Below are positions 53,609 through 64,000 of a stretch of 64,000 nt of DNA, one piece after another. Origin of the DNA: Hippophae tibetana (lineage: Eukaryota; Streptophyta; Magnoliopsida; Rosales; Elaeagnaceae); contig CM072812.1 of the NCBI GenBank assembly GCA_037013495.1, forward strand, positions 61,722,938-61,786,937, in the 5' to 3' direction. The translations under genes and the position numbers were made by a program. Every line of letters starts with the position of its first letter. Position 1 is the first letter of the stretch. The notes beneath the pieces were generated by a model. The model did not search any database. It had not been told where the DNA came from and saw nothing but the letters and a program-made list of their open reading frames with translations.

Positions 53609-56193
53609 AAGGATTAAATTTCTTTCTTTTTATTGTGAGTTTTCATTAAATAATGAAAAAAAACAATTAAATAATTATTGTTTTAAATCTAAAATTCAAA
53701 AACGGATAGATGAAAGACATATAACCTTTTTTGTTGACCAAGGCTCTCATTCTAAATTATCTCTAACCTTTAGGTGAACAACCTAGTAACTCAACGAAAT
53801 ATTAACGATTGAATTGCAAAGGACGTGGTTAAGATGATTAATAAAGAATCCTATAGAAAGAGAACCGAAAACAACGCAATATGGTGATACCAAAATTTAT
53901 GACATCAGCAAGTTGTGTAAACAATGTAGTTTGGTTCCCAAATGTTGAGAAAAGAACTAATGCTTTTTTGCATTTTTAGAAATCGAAACGACCTTCCATG
54001 TGATTTATTATAATAGCCGTGTCGATGCACGATTTAAAAATTTTAACAGTTTAACGTTGCAACCACAATTAATAACTTCTTTGTTTTTTAAACTGAGACA
54101 TGCTGCAACAATCTTATTTTTTTGAAAAACAAAGATATATTAACACACATAAAAAAAGGAACAAAAAAAAGATACAAAGAATTTAAAGAAAAGTATAAAA
54201 GGAAATCCAAAGATTAAAACAACGACAACAAAATTGATAGAAAACGCAAGGGATGAAGGATTAAATTTCTTTCTTTTTATTGTGAGTTTTCACTCAAGAA
54301 TGAAAAAAAACAATTAAATAATTATTGTTTTAAATCTAAAATTCAAAAACGAACAGATGAAGACATATAACTTATTTTCTTCACCAAGGCTCTCATTCTA
54401 AATTATGTGTAACCTTTAGGTGAACAAACAAGTAACTCAATTAAATATTAACAATTGAATTGGAAAGAAGGTGGTTAAGATGATTAATATGGAATCCTTT
54501 AGAAAAAGAACCGAAAACAACGCAATATGGTGAAACCAAAATTTCTGACATGAGTAAGTTGTGTAAACAATGGAGTTTGGGTTCCCAAAATTTGAGAATA
54601 GAACTAATGCTTTGTTGCATTTTTAGAAATCGTAACGACCTTCCATATGATTTATTATAATAGCCGTGTCGATGCACGATTTTAAAATTTTAACAGTTTA
54701 ACGTTGCAAACCCAATTAATAACTTCTTTGTTTTTTAAACTGTGACATGCTGCAACAATCTTATTTTTTTGAAAAACAAAGATAGATTAACACACATAAA
54801 AAAAGGAACCAAAAAAAGATACAAAGAATTTAAAGAAAACTATAAAAGGAAATCCAAAGATTAATACAACGACAACAAAATTGATAGAAAACGCAAGTGA
54901 TGAAGGATTAAATTTCTTTCTTTTTATTGTGAGTTTTCATTAAAGAATAAAAAAAACAATTAAATAATTATTGTTTTAAATCTAAAATTCAAAAACGGAT
55001 AGATAAAGACATATAACCTTTTTTCTTGACCAAGGCTCTCATTCTAAATTATCTCTAACCTTTAGGTGAACAACCTAGTAACTCAACGAAATATTAACGA
55101 TTGAATTGCAAAGAACGTGGTTAAGATGATTAATAAAGAATCATATAGAAAAAGAACCGAAAACAACGCAATATGGTGATACCAAAATTTATGACATCAG
55201 CAAGTTGTGTAAACAATGTAGTTTGGTTCCCAAATGTTGAGAAAAGAACTAATGCTTTGTTGCATTTTTAGAAATCGAAACGACCTTCCATGTGATTTAT
55301 TATAATAGCCGTGTCGATGCACGATTTAAAAATTTTAACAGTTTAACGTTGCAACCCCAATTAATAACTTCTTTGTTTTTTAAACTGAGACATGCTGCAA
55401 CACTCTTATTTTTTTGAAAAACAAAGATATATTAACACACATAAAAAAAGGAACAAAAAAAAGATACAAAGAATTTAAAGAAAAGTATAAAAGGAAATCC
55501 AAAGATTAAAACAACGACAACAAAATTGATAGAAAACGCAAGGGATGAAGGATTAAATTTCTTTCTTTTTATTGTGAGTTTTCACTCAAGAATGAAAAAA
55601 ACAATTAAATAATTATTGTTTTAAATCTAAAATTCAAAAACGAACAGATGAAGACATATAACTTATTTTCTTCACCAAGGCTCTCATTCTAAATTATGTG
55701 TAACCTTTAGGTGAACAAACAAGTAACTCAATTAAATATTAACAATTGAATTGGAAAGAAGGTGGTTAAGATGATTAATATGGAATCCTTTAGAAAAAGA
55801 ACCGAAAACAACGCAATATGGTGAAACCAAAATTTCTGACATGAGTAAGTTGTGTAAACAATGTAGTTTGGGTTCCCAAAATTTGAGAATAGAACTAATG
55901 CTTTGTTGCATTTTTAGAAATCGTAACGACCTTCCATATGATTTATTATAATAGCCGTGTCGATGCACGATTTAAAAATTTTAACAGTTTAACGTTGCAA
56001 CCCCAATTAATAACTTCTTTGTTTTTTAAACTGTGACATGCTGCAACAATCTTATTTTTTTGAAAAACAAAGATATATTAACACACATAAAAAAAGGAAC
56101 AAAAAAAAGATACAAAGAATTTAAAGAAAACTATAAAAGGAAATCCAAAGATTAATACAACGACAACAAAATTGATAGAAAACGCAAGTGATG
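53609..56193 (+). repeat. Tetrameric HOR, right-hand type, copy 1 (A'-E-A'-E)
   Basis: Monomer starts are 53609, 54256, 54903 and 55548. The first A' unit has 'attaaataatg', 'ttttttgttgacc', 'agaaagagaacc' and 'accacaatt'. The second A' unit has 'aagaataaaaaaaac' and 'agataaagac'. The duplication seems to start before 53609: the 3' half of the unit at 52962 matches the 3' half of the unit at 55548, so the exchange point lies inside a monomer. Confidence 0.88.
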
Positions 56194-58775
56194 AAGGATT
56201 AAATTTCTTTCTTTTTATTGTGAGTTTTCATTAAATAATGAAAAAAACAATTAAATAATTATTGTTTTAAATCTAAAATTCAAAAACGGATAGATGAAGA
56301 CATATAACCTTTTTTGTTGACCAAGGCTCTCATTCTAAATTATCTCTAACCTTTAGGTGAACAACCTAGTAACTCAACGAAATATTAACGATTGAATTGC
56401 AAAGGACGTGGTTAAGATGATTAATAAAGAATCCTATAGAAAGAGAACCGAAAACAACGCAATATGGTGATACCAAAATTTATGACATCAGCAAGTTGTG
56501 TAAACAATGTAGTTTGGTTCCCAAATGTTGAGAAAAGAACTAATGCTTTTTTGCATTTTTAGAAATCGAAACGACCTTCCATGTGATTTATTATAATAGC
56601 CGTGTCGATGCACGATTTAAAAATTTTAACAGTTTAACGTTGCAACCACAATTAATAACTTCTTTGTTTTTTAAACTGAGACATGCTGCAACAATCTTAT
56701 TTTTTTGAAAAACAAAGATATATTAACACACATAAAAAAAGGAACAAAAAAAAGATACAAAGAATTTAAAGAAAAGTATAAAAGGAAATCCAAAGATTAA
56801 AACAACGACAACAAAATTGATAGAAAACGCAAGGGATGAAGGATTAAATTTCTTTCTTTTTATTGTGAGTTTTCACTCAAGAATGAAAAAAACAATTAAA
56901 TAATTATTGTTTTAAATCTAAAATTCAAAAACGAACAGATGAAGACATATAACTTATTTTCTTCACCAAGGCTCTCATTCTAAATTATGTGTAACCTTTA
57001 GGTGAACAAACAAGTAACTCAATTAAATATTAACAATTGAATTGGAAAGAAGGTGGTTAAGATGATTAATATGGAATCCTTTAGAAAAAGAACCGAAAAC
57101 AACGCAATATGGTGAAACCAAAATTTCTGACATGAGTAAGTTGTGTAAACAATGGAGTTTGGGTTCCCAAAATTTGAGAATAGAACTAATGCTTTGTTGC
57201 ATTTTTAGAAATCGTAACGACCTTCCATATGATTTATTATAATAGCCGTGTCGATGCACGATTTTAAAATTTTAACAGTTTAACGTTGCAAACCCAATTA
57301 ATAACTTCTTTGTTTTTTAAACTGTGACATGCTGCAACAATCTTATTTTTTTGAAAAACAAAGATAGATTAACACACATAAAAAAAGGAACCAAAAAAAG
57401 ATACAAAGAATTTAAAGAAAACTATAAAAGGAAATCCAAAGATTAATACAACGACAACAAAATTGATAGAAAACGCAAGTGATGAAGGATTAAATTTCTT
57501 TCTTTTTATTGTGAGTTTTCATTAAAGAATAAAAAAAACAATTAAATAATTATTGTTTTAAATCTAAAATTCAAAAACGGATAGATAAAGACATATAACC
57601 TTTTTTCTTGACCAAGGCTCTCATTCTAAATTATCTCTAACCTTTAGGTGAACAACCTAGTAACTCAACGAAATATTAACGATTGAATTGCAAAGAACGT
57701 GGTTAAGATGATTAATAAAGAATCCTATAGAAAAAGAACCGAAAACAACGCAATATGGTGATACCAAAATTTATGACATCAGCAAGTTGTGTAAACAATG
57801 TAGTTTGGTTCCCAAATGTTGAGAAAAGAACTAATGCTTTGTTGCATTTTTAGAAATCGAAACGACCTTCCATGTCATTTATTATAATAGCCGTGTCGAT
57901 GCACGATTTAAAAATTTTAACAGTTTAACGTTGCAACCCCAATTAATAACTTCTTTGTTTTTTAAACTGAGACATGCTGCAACACTCTTATTTTTTTGAA
58001 AAACAAAGATATATTAACACACATAAAAAAAGGAACAAAAAAAAGATACAAAGAATTTAAAGAAAAGTATAAAAGGAAATCCAAAGATTAAAACAACGAC
58101 AACAAAATTGATAGAAAACGCAAGGGATGAAGGATTAAATTTCTTTCTTTTTATTGTGAGTTTTCACTCAAGAATGAAAAAAACAATTAAATAATTATTG
58201 TTTTAAATCTAAAATTCAAAAACGAACAGATGAAGACATATAACTTATTTTCTTCACCAAGGCTCTCATTCTAAATTATGTGTAACCTTTAGGTGAACAA
58301 ACAAGTAACTCAATTAAATATTAACAATTGAATTGGAAAGAAGGTGGTTAAGATGATTAATATGGAATCCTTTAGAAAAAGAACCGAAAACAACGCAATA
58401 TGGTGAAACCAAAATTTCTGACATGAGTAAGTTGTGTAAACAATGGAGTTTGGGTTCCCAAAATTTGAGAATAGAACTAATGCTTTGTTGCATTTTTAGA
58501 AATCGTAACGACCTTCCATATGATTTATTATAATAGCCGTGTCGATGCACGATTTAAAAATTTTAACAGTTTAACGTTGCAAACCCAATTAATAACTTCT
58601 TTGTTTTTTAAACTGTGACATGCTGCAACAATCTTATTTTTTTGAAAAACAAAGATAGATTAACACACATAAAAAAAGGAACCAAAAAAAGATACAAAGA
58701 ATTTAGAGAAAACTATAAAAGGAAATCCAAAGATTAATACAACGACAACAAAATTGATAGAAAACGCAAGTGATG
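56194..58775 (+). repeat. Tetrameric HOR, right-hand type, copy 2
   Basis: Monomer starts are 56194, 56839, 57485 and 58130, offset about 2,582-2,585 bp from copy 1. The marks 'attaaataatg', 'accacaatt' and 'aagaataaaaaaaac' recur in the same order. Differences are few; copy 1 has 'aatcatatag' near 55140 where copy 2 has 'aatcctatag'. The last unit differs from its partner at the 3' end, which fits the in-monomer breakpoint noted for copy 1. Confidence 0.9.
56839..57484 (+). repeat. Representative monomer, subfamily E
   Basis: E is the B-position partner of A' at the right end. Marks are 'acgaacagatg', 'atgtgtaacc', 'gacatgagtaag' (as in C), 'cccaaaatttgagaatag', 'tcgtaacg' and 'gtgtcgatgcacg' (A-like CpGs). 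Other E units start at 54256, 55548, 58130, 60714 and 62652. The 3' part varies: 'ggaaccaaaaaaagat' in some copies and 'ggaacaaaaaaaagat' in others, and 55548 has the 3' half seen in 52962. Confidence 0.86.
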
Positions 58776-59422
58776 AAGGATTAAATTTCTTTCTTTTTAT
58801 TGTGAGTTTTCATTAAAGAATGAAAAAAACAATTAAATAATTATTGTTTTAAATCTAAAATTCAAAAACGGACAGATAAAGACATATAACTTATTTTCTT
58901 CACCAAGGATCTAATTCTAAATTATGTGTAACCTTTAGGTGAACAAACAAGTAACTCAATTAAATATTAACAATTGAATTGGAAAGAAGGTGGTTAAGAT
59001 GATTAATATGGAATCCTTTAGAAAAAGAACCGAAAACAACGCAATATGGTGAAACCAAAATTTCTGACATCAGTAAGTTGTGTAAAGAATGGAGTTTGGG
59101 TTCCCAAAATTTGAGAATAGAACTAATGCTTTGTTGCATTTTTAGAAATCATAACGACCTTCCATATGATTTATTATAATAGCGGTGTCCATGCATGATT
59201 TAAAAATTTTAACAGTTTAACGTTGCAAACCCAATTAATAACTTCTTTGTTTTTTAAACTGTGACATGCTGCAACAATCTTATTTTTTTTGAAAAACAAA
59301 GATAGATTAACACACATAAAAAAAGGAACCAAAAAAAGATACAAAGAATTTAAAGAAAACTATAAAAGGAAATCCAAAGATTAATACAACGACAACAAAA
59401 TTGATAGAAAACGCAAGTGATG
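58776..59422 (+). repeat. B-like monomer breaking the A'/E alternation
   Basis: This 647-bp unit begins with the A-type 'cattaaag' but continues as B ('cttattttcttcacc', 'atgtgtaacc', 'tcataacg', 'gtccatgcatg'). It follows another B-position unit, so two B-type units are adjacent. It has private changes 'aaggatctaattc' near 58907 and an 8-T run near 59283. It sits exactly between the tetramer block and the trimer block. Confidence 0.87.
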
Positions 59423-61360
59423 AAGGATTAAATTTCTTTCTTTTTATTGTGAGTTTTCATTAAAGAATGAAAAAAACAATTAAATAATTATTGTTTTAAA
59501 TCTAAAATTCAAAAAGGGATAGATAAAGACATATAACCTTTTTTCTTGACCAAGGCTCTCATTCTAAATTATCTCTAACCTTTAGGTGAACAACCTAGTA
59601 ACTCAACGAAATATTAACGATTGAATTGCAAAGAACGTGGTTAAGATGATTAATAAAGAATCCTATAGAAAAAGAACCGAAAACAACGCAATATGGTGAT
59701 ACCAAAATTTATGACATCAGCAAGTTGTGTAAACAATGTAGTTTGGTTCCCAAATGTTGAGAAAAGAACTAATGCTTTGTTGCATTTTTAGAAATAGAAA
59801 CGACCTTCCATGTGATTTATTATAATAGCCGTGTCGATGCACGATTTAAAAATTTTAACAGTTTAACGTTGCAACCCCAATTAATAACTTCTTTGTTTTT
59901 TAAACTGAGACATGCTGCAACACTCTTATTTTTTTTGAAAAACAAAGATATATTAACACACATAAAAAAAGGAACAAAAAAAAGATACAAAGAATTTAAA
60001 GAAAACTATAAAAGGAAATCCAAAGATTAAAACAACGACAACAAAATTGATAGAAAACGCAAGGGATGAAGGATTAAATTTCTTTCTTTTTATTGTGAGT
60101 TTTCACTCAAGAATGAAAAAAACAATTAAATAATTATTGTTTTAAATCTAAAATTCAAAAACGGATAGATAAAGACATATAACCTTTTTTCTTGACCAAG
60201 GCTCTCATTCTAAATTATCTCTAACCTTTAGGTGAACAACCTAGTAACTCAACGAAATATTAACGATTGAATTGCAAAGAACGTGGTTAAGATGATTAAT
60301 AAAGAATCCTATAGAAAAAGAACCGAAAACAACGCAATATGGTGATACCAAAATTTATGACATCAGCAAGTTGTGTAAACAATGTAGTTTGGTTCCCAAA
60401 TGTTGAGAAAAGAACTAATGCTTTGTTGCATTTTTAGAAATCGAAACGACCTTCCATGTGATTAATTATAATAGCCGTGTCGATGCACGATTTAAAAATT
60501 TTAACAGTTTAACGTTGCAAACTTAATTAATAACTTCTTTGTTTTTTAAACTGTGACATGCTGCAACAATCTTATTTTTTTGAAAAACAAAGATATATTA
60601 ACACACATAAAAAAAGGAACAAAAAAAAGATACAAAGAATTTAAAGAAAAGTATAAAAGGAAATCCAAAGATTAAAACAACGACAACAAAATTGATAGAA
60701 AACGCAAGGGATGAAGGATTAAATTTCTTTCTTTTTATTGTGAGTTTTCACTCAAGAATGAAAAAAACAATTAAATAATTATTGTTTTAAATCTAAAATT
60801 CAAAAACGAACAGATGAAGACATATAACTTATTTTCTTCACCAAGGCTCTCATTCTAAATTATGTGTAACCTTTAGGTGAACAAACAAGTAACTCAATTA
60901 AATATTAACAATTGAATTGGAAAGAAGGTGGTTAAGATGATTAATATGGAATCCTTTAGAAAAAGAACCGAAAACAACGCAATATGGTGAAACCAAAATT
61001 TCTGACATGAGTAAGTTGTGTAAACAATGGAGTTTGGGTTCCCAAAATTTGAGAATAGAACTAATGCTTTGTTGCATTTTTAGAAATCGTAACGACCTTC
61101 CATATGATTTATTATAATAGCCGTGTCGATGCACGATTTTAAAATTTTAACAGTTTAACGTTGCAAACCCAATTAATAACTTCTTTGTTTTTTAAACTGT
61201 GACATGCTGCACCAATCTTATTTTTTTTGAAAAACAAAGATATATTAACACACATAAAAAAAGGAACAAAAAAAAGATACAAAGAATTTAGAGAAAAGTA
61301 TAAAAGGAAATCCAAAGATTAATACAACGACAACAAAATTGATAGAAAACGCAAGTGATG
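59423..61360 (+). repeat. Trimeric HOR, copy 1 (A'-A'-E), 1,938 bp
   Basis: Monomer starts are 59423, 60069 and 60714. The first A' has 'aaatagaaacgacc', 'aacactctta' and an 8-T run. The second begins with the B-type 'cactcaag' then becomes A'-like, with 'gtgattaattata' and 'caaacttaattaat'. The third is E. Two A'-type units in a row replace the dimer pattern. Confidence 0.93.
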
Positions 61361-63298
61361 AAGGATTAAATTTCTTTCTTTTTATTGTGAGTTTTCATTA
61401 AAGAATGAAAAAAACAATTAAATAATTATTGTTTTAAATCTAAAATTCAAAAACGGATAGATAAAGACATATAACCTTTTTTCTTGACCAAGGCTCTCAT
61501 TCTAAATTATCTCTAACCTTTAGGTGAACAACCTAGTAACTCAACGAAATATTAACGATTGAATTGCAAAGAACGTGGTTAAGATGATTAATAAAGAATC
61601 CTATAGAAAAAGAACCGAAAACAACGCAATATGGTGATACCAAAATTTATGACATCAGCAAGTTGTGTAAACAATGTAGTTTGGTTCCCAAATGTTGAGA
61701 AAAGAACTAATGCTTTGTTGCATTTTTAGAAATAGAAACGACCTTCCATGTGATTTATTATAATAGCCGTGTCGATGCACGATTTAAAAATTTTAACAGT
61801 TTAACGTTGCAACCCCAATTAATAACTTCTTTGTTTTTTAAACTGAGACATGCTGCAACACTCTTATTTTTTTTGAAAAACAAAGATATATTAACACACA
61901 TAAAAAAAGGAACAAAAAAAAGATACAAAGAATTTAAAGAAAACTATAAAAGGAAATCCAAAGATTAAAACAACGACAACAAAATTGATAGAAAACGCAA
62001 GGGATGAAGGATTAAATTTCTTTCTTTTTATTGTGAGTTTTCACTCAAGAATGAAAAAAACAATTAAATAATTATTGTTTTAAATCTAAAATTCAAAAAC
62101 GGATAGATAAAGACATATAACCTTTTTTCTTGACCAAGGCTCTCATTCTAAATTATCTCAAACCTTTAGGTGAACAACCTAGTAACTCAACGAAATATTA
62201 ACGATTGAATTGCAAAGAACGTGGTTAAGATGATTAATAAAGAATCCTATAGAAAAAGAACCGAAAACAACGCAATATGGTGATACCAAAATTTATGACA
62301 TCAGCAAGTTGTGTAAACAATGTAGTTTGGTTCCCAAATGTTGAGAAAAGAACTAATGCTTTGTTGCATTTTTAGAAATCGAAACGACCTTCCATGTGAT
62401 TAATTATAATAGCCGTGTCGATGCACGATTTAAAAATTTTAACAGTTTAACGTTGCAAACTTAATTAATAACTTCTTTGTTTTTTAAACTGTGACATGCT
62501 GCAACAATCTTATTTTTTTGAAAAACAAAGATATATTAACACACATAAAAAAAGGAACAAAAAAAAGATACAAAGAATTTAAAGAAAAGTATAAAAGGAA
62601 ATCCAAAGATTAAAACAACGACAACAAAATTGATAGAAAACGCAAGGGATGAAGGATTAAATTTCTTTCTTTTTATTGTGAGTTTTCACTCAAGAATGAA
62701 AAAAACAATTAAATAATTATTGTTTTAAATCTAAAATTCAAAAACGAACAGATGAAGACATATAACTTATTTTCTTCACCAAGGCTCTCATTCTAAATTA
62801 TGTGTAACCTTTAGGTGAACAAACAAGTAACTCAATTAAATATTAACAATTGAATTGGAAAGAAGGTGGTTAAGATGATTAATATGGAATCCTTTAGAAA
62901 AAGAACCGAAAACAACGCAATATGGTGAAACCAAAATTTCTGACATGAGTAAGTTGTGTAAACAATGGAGTTTGGGTTCCCAAAATTTGAGAATAGAACT
63001 AATGCTTTGTTGCATTTTTAGAAATCGTAACGACCTTCCATATGATTTATTATAATAGCCGTGTCGATGCACGATTTTAAAATTTTAACAGTTTAACGTT
63101 GCAAACCCAATTAATAACTTCTTTGTTTTTTAAACTGTGACATGCTGCAACAATCTTATTTTTTTTGAAAAACAAAGATATATTAACACACATAAAAAAA
63201 GGAACAAAAAAAAGATACAAAGAATTTAGAGAAAAGTATAAAAGGAAATCCAAAGATTAAAACAACGACAACAAAATTGATAGAAAACGCAAGTGATG
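61361..63298 (+). repeat. Trimeric HOR, copy 2, 1,938 bp
   Basis: Monomer starts are 61361, 62007 and 62652, each exactly 1,938 bp after its partner. I found about four differences: 'caaaaaggg' near 59512 against 'caaaaacgg', 'ctctaacc' against 'ctcaaacc' near 62157, 'gcaccaatc' near 61209 against 'gcaacaatc', and 'attaatac' against 'attaaaac' at the E unit's 3' end. This is among the youngest duplications in the window. Confidence 0.94.
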
Positions 63299-64000
63299 AA
63301 GGATTAAATTTCTTTCTTTTTATTGTGAGTTTTCATTAAAGAATGAAAAAAACAATTAAATAATTATTGTTTTAAATCTAAAATTCAAAAACGGATAGAT
63401 AAAGACATATAACCTTTTTTCTTGACCAAGGCTCTCATTCTAAATTATCTCTAACCTTTAGGTGAACAACCTAGTAACTCAACGAAATATTAACGATTGA
63501 ATTGCAAAGAACGTGGTTAAGATGATTAATAAAGAATCCTATAGAAAAAGAACCGAAAACAACGCAATATGGTGATACCAAAATTTATGACATCAGCAAG
63601 TTGTGTAAACAATGTAGTTTGGTTCCCAAATGTTGAGAAAAGAACTAATGCTTTGTTGCATTTTTAGAAATAGAAACGACCTTCCATGTGATTTATTATA
63701 ATAGCCGTGTCGATGCACGATTTAAAAATTTTAACAGTTTAACGTTACAACCCCAATTAATAACTTCTTTGTTTTTTAAACTGAGACATGCTGCAACACT
63801 CTTATTTTTTTTTTGAAAAACAAAGATATATTAACACACATAAAAAAAGGAACAAAAAAAAGATACAAAGAATTTAAAGAAAACTATAAAAGGAAATCCA
63901 AAGATTAAAACAACGACAACAAAATTGATAGAAAACGCAAGGGATGAAGGATTAAATTTCTTTCTTTTTATTGTGAGTTTTCACTCAAGAATGAAAAAAA
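63299..64000 (+). repeat. Trimeric HOR, copy 3 beginning; array runs off the right edge
   Basis: The unit at 63299 (648 bp) carries the 'aaatagaaacgacc' and 'aacactctta' marks of the first trimer unit. Its T run near 63805 is 10 long instead of 8. The last 54 bases (63947-64000) start the next monomer with the expected 'cactcaag', so the array continues beyond the window. Confidence 0.92.

Larger units (their letters stand above)
1..64000 (+). repeat. Satellite DNA array, ~645-bp monomer, 99 full copies plus a partial
   Basis: The same ~645-bp unit recurs without a gap or inversion across the whole window. Anchor starts read by eye include 1, 646, 1291, 1937, 2583, 3229, 3875, 4520 and 5166, and the series continues to 63299 and 63947, a mean spacing of about 646 bp. 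All copies are in the same orientation. Sequence is roughly 70% A+T. I saw no unrelated insertion, no junction with unique DNA and no clear shorter subrepeat inside the unit. Neighbouring monomers often differ more than monomers two to seven units apart, which is the signature of higher-order repeats. Large homogeneous arrays like this are typical of eukaryotic heterochromatin. Whether this one is centromeric cannot be told from sequence. I do not recognise the monomer from any named satellite family. Confidence 0.98.

Noticed and set aside
1780-62000. Plus-strand frames of 65-91 codons at 1780, 5651, 10554, 14061, 17290, 27618, 32138, 43114, 53295, 59812 and 61750
   Set aside because: They translate the A-rich segment into lysine/asparagine-rich peptides, open only in units with particular run lengths, and have no domain. 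Two (10554, 53295) depend on one-base changes that may be consensus errors.
54441-63072. A recurring 78-codon minus-strand frame at 54441, 55732, 57023, 58314, 60898 and 62836, with related frames of 63-82 codons further left
   Set aside because: It recurs because the units are recent copies. It is broken in many other units, has no recognisable domain, and sits in satellite DNA. A test of synonymous against non-synonymous change across units would be expected to show no constraint.
1-64000. Tandem gene family, such as an rDNA spacer, 5S or histone cluster
   Set aside because: No unit contains a long open frame, an rRNA or tRNA stretch, or Pol III box A/B elements that I could recognise.
1-64000. 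CRISPR array
   Set aside because: The repeat is 645 bp and contiguous, without short direct repeats separated by unique spacers.
1-64000. Transposon or LTR element arranged in tandem
   Set aside because: No terminal inverted repeats, target duplications, primer-binding site, polypurine tract or coding remnants were visible at unit boundaries.
1-64000. Whole array as a purely artificial assembly duplication
   Set aside because: Units differ by many shared and private substitutions arranged in nested patterns, which copying of a single contig would not create. Individual near-identical blocks could still be artefacts.

Overview
The whole 64 kb window is one uninterrupted satellite DNA array. 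A single A+T-rich repeat unit of about 645-647 bp (observed range 644-649) is repeated head to tail in one orientation from the first base to the last. Taking the conserved 'aaggattaaattt' word as the start, I count 99 complete monomers and a 54-bp partial one at the right edge. There is no unique sequence, gene, RNA gene, transposon or CRISPR array. The open reading frames of 60-91 codons all lie inside the repeat and look like chance frames copied with it.

The source is a eukaryotic nuclear genome, and the stretch is probably constitutive heterochromatin, either pericentromeric, centromeric or an interstitial/subtelomeric block. I do not recognise the monomer and cannot name a species. Several differences between monomer subfamilies are CG to TG or CG to CA, the pattern left by deamination of methylated CpG. 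That favours a genome with cytosine methylation, such as a plant or vertebrate, but it is only an inference.

Monomers fall into subfamilies named here A, A', B, C, D, E and F. The basic pattern is alternation of A-like and B-like units, a dimer of about 1,291 bp. This is reworked along the array into different higher-order repeats (HORs). 1-6456: A/B dimers with chimeric monomers. 6457-11633: a four-unit duplication and the first F monomer. 11634-18091: a 3,229-bp pentamer present twice. 18092-23903: mixed A/B/C/F. 23904-32942: a 4,519/4,520-bp heptamer present twice, with part of it repeated again to 34233. 34234-36815: mixed A/C/D. 36816-43922: tetramers of about 2,585 bp. 43923-53608: A'/B dimers. 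53609-58775: a second, different tetramer present twice. 58776-59422: a B-like monomer that breaks the alternation. 59423-63298: a 1,938-bp trimer present twice, with a third copy beginning.

The window therefore records repeated local amplification by unequal exchange, plus patchwork exchange between subfamilies. Two short stretches (about 9.1-11.0 kb and 52.7-54.3 kb) have clustered one-base length changes that look more like consensus errors than biology. No new gene system was found. The items of interest are the changing HOR structure, the conversion-like patches, the CpG-decay pattern, and an invariant TATA-like word in every unit.
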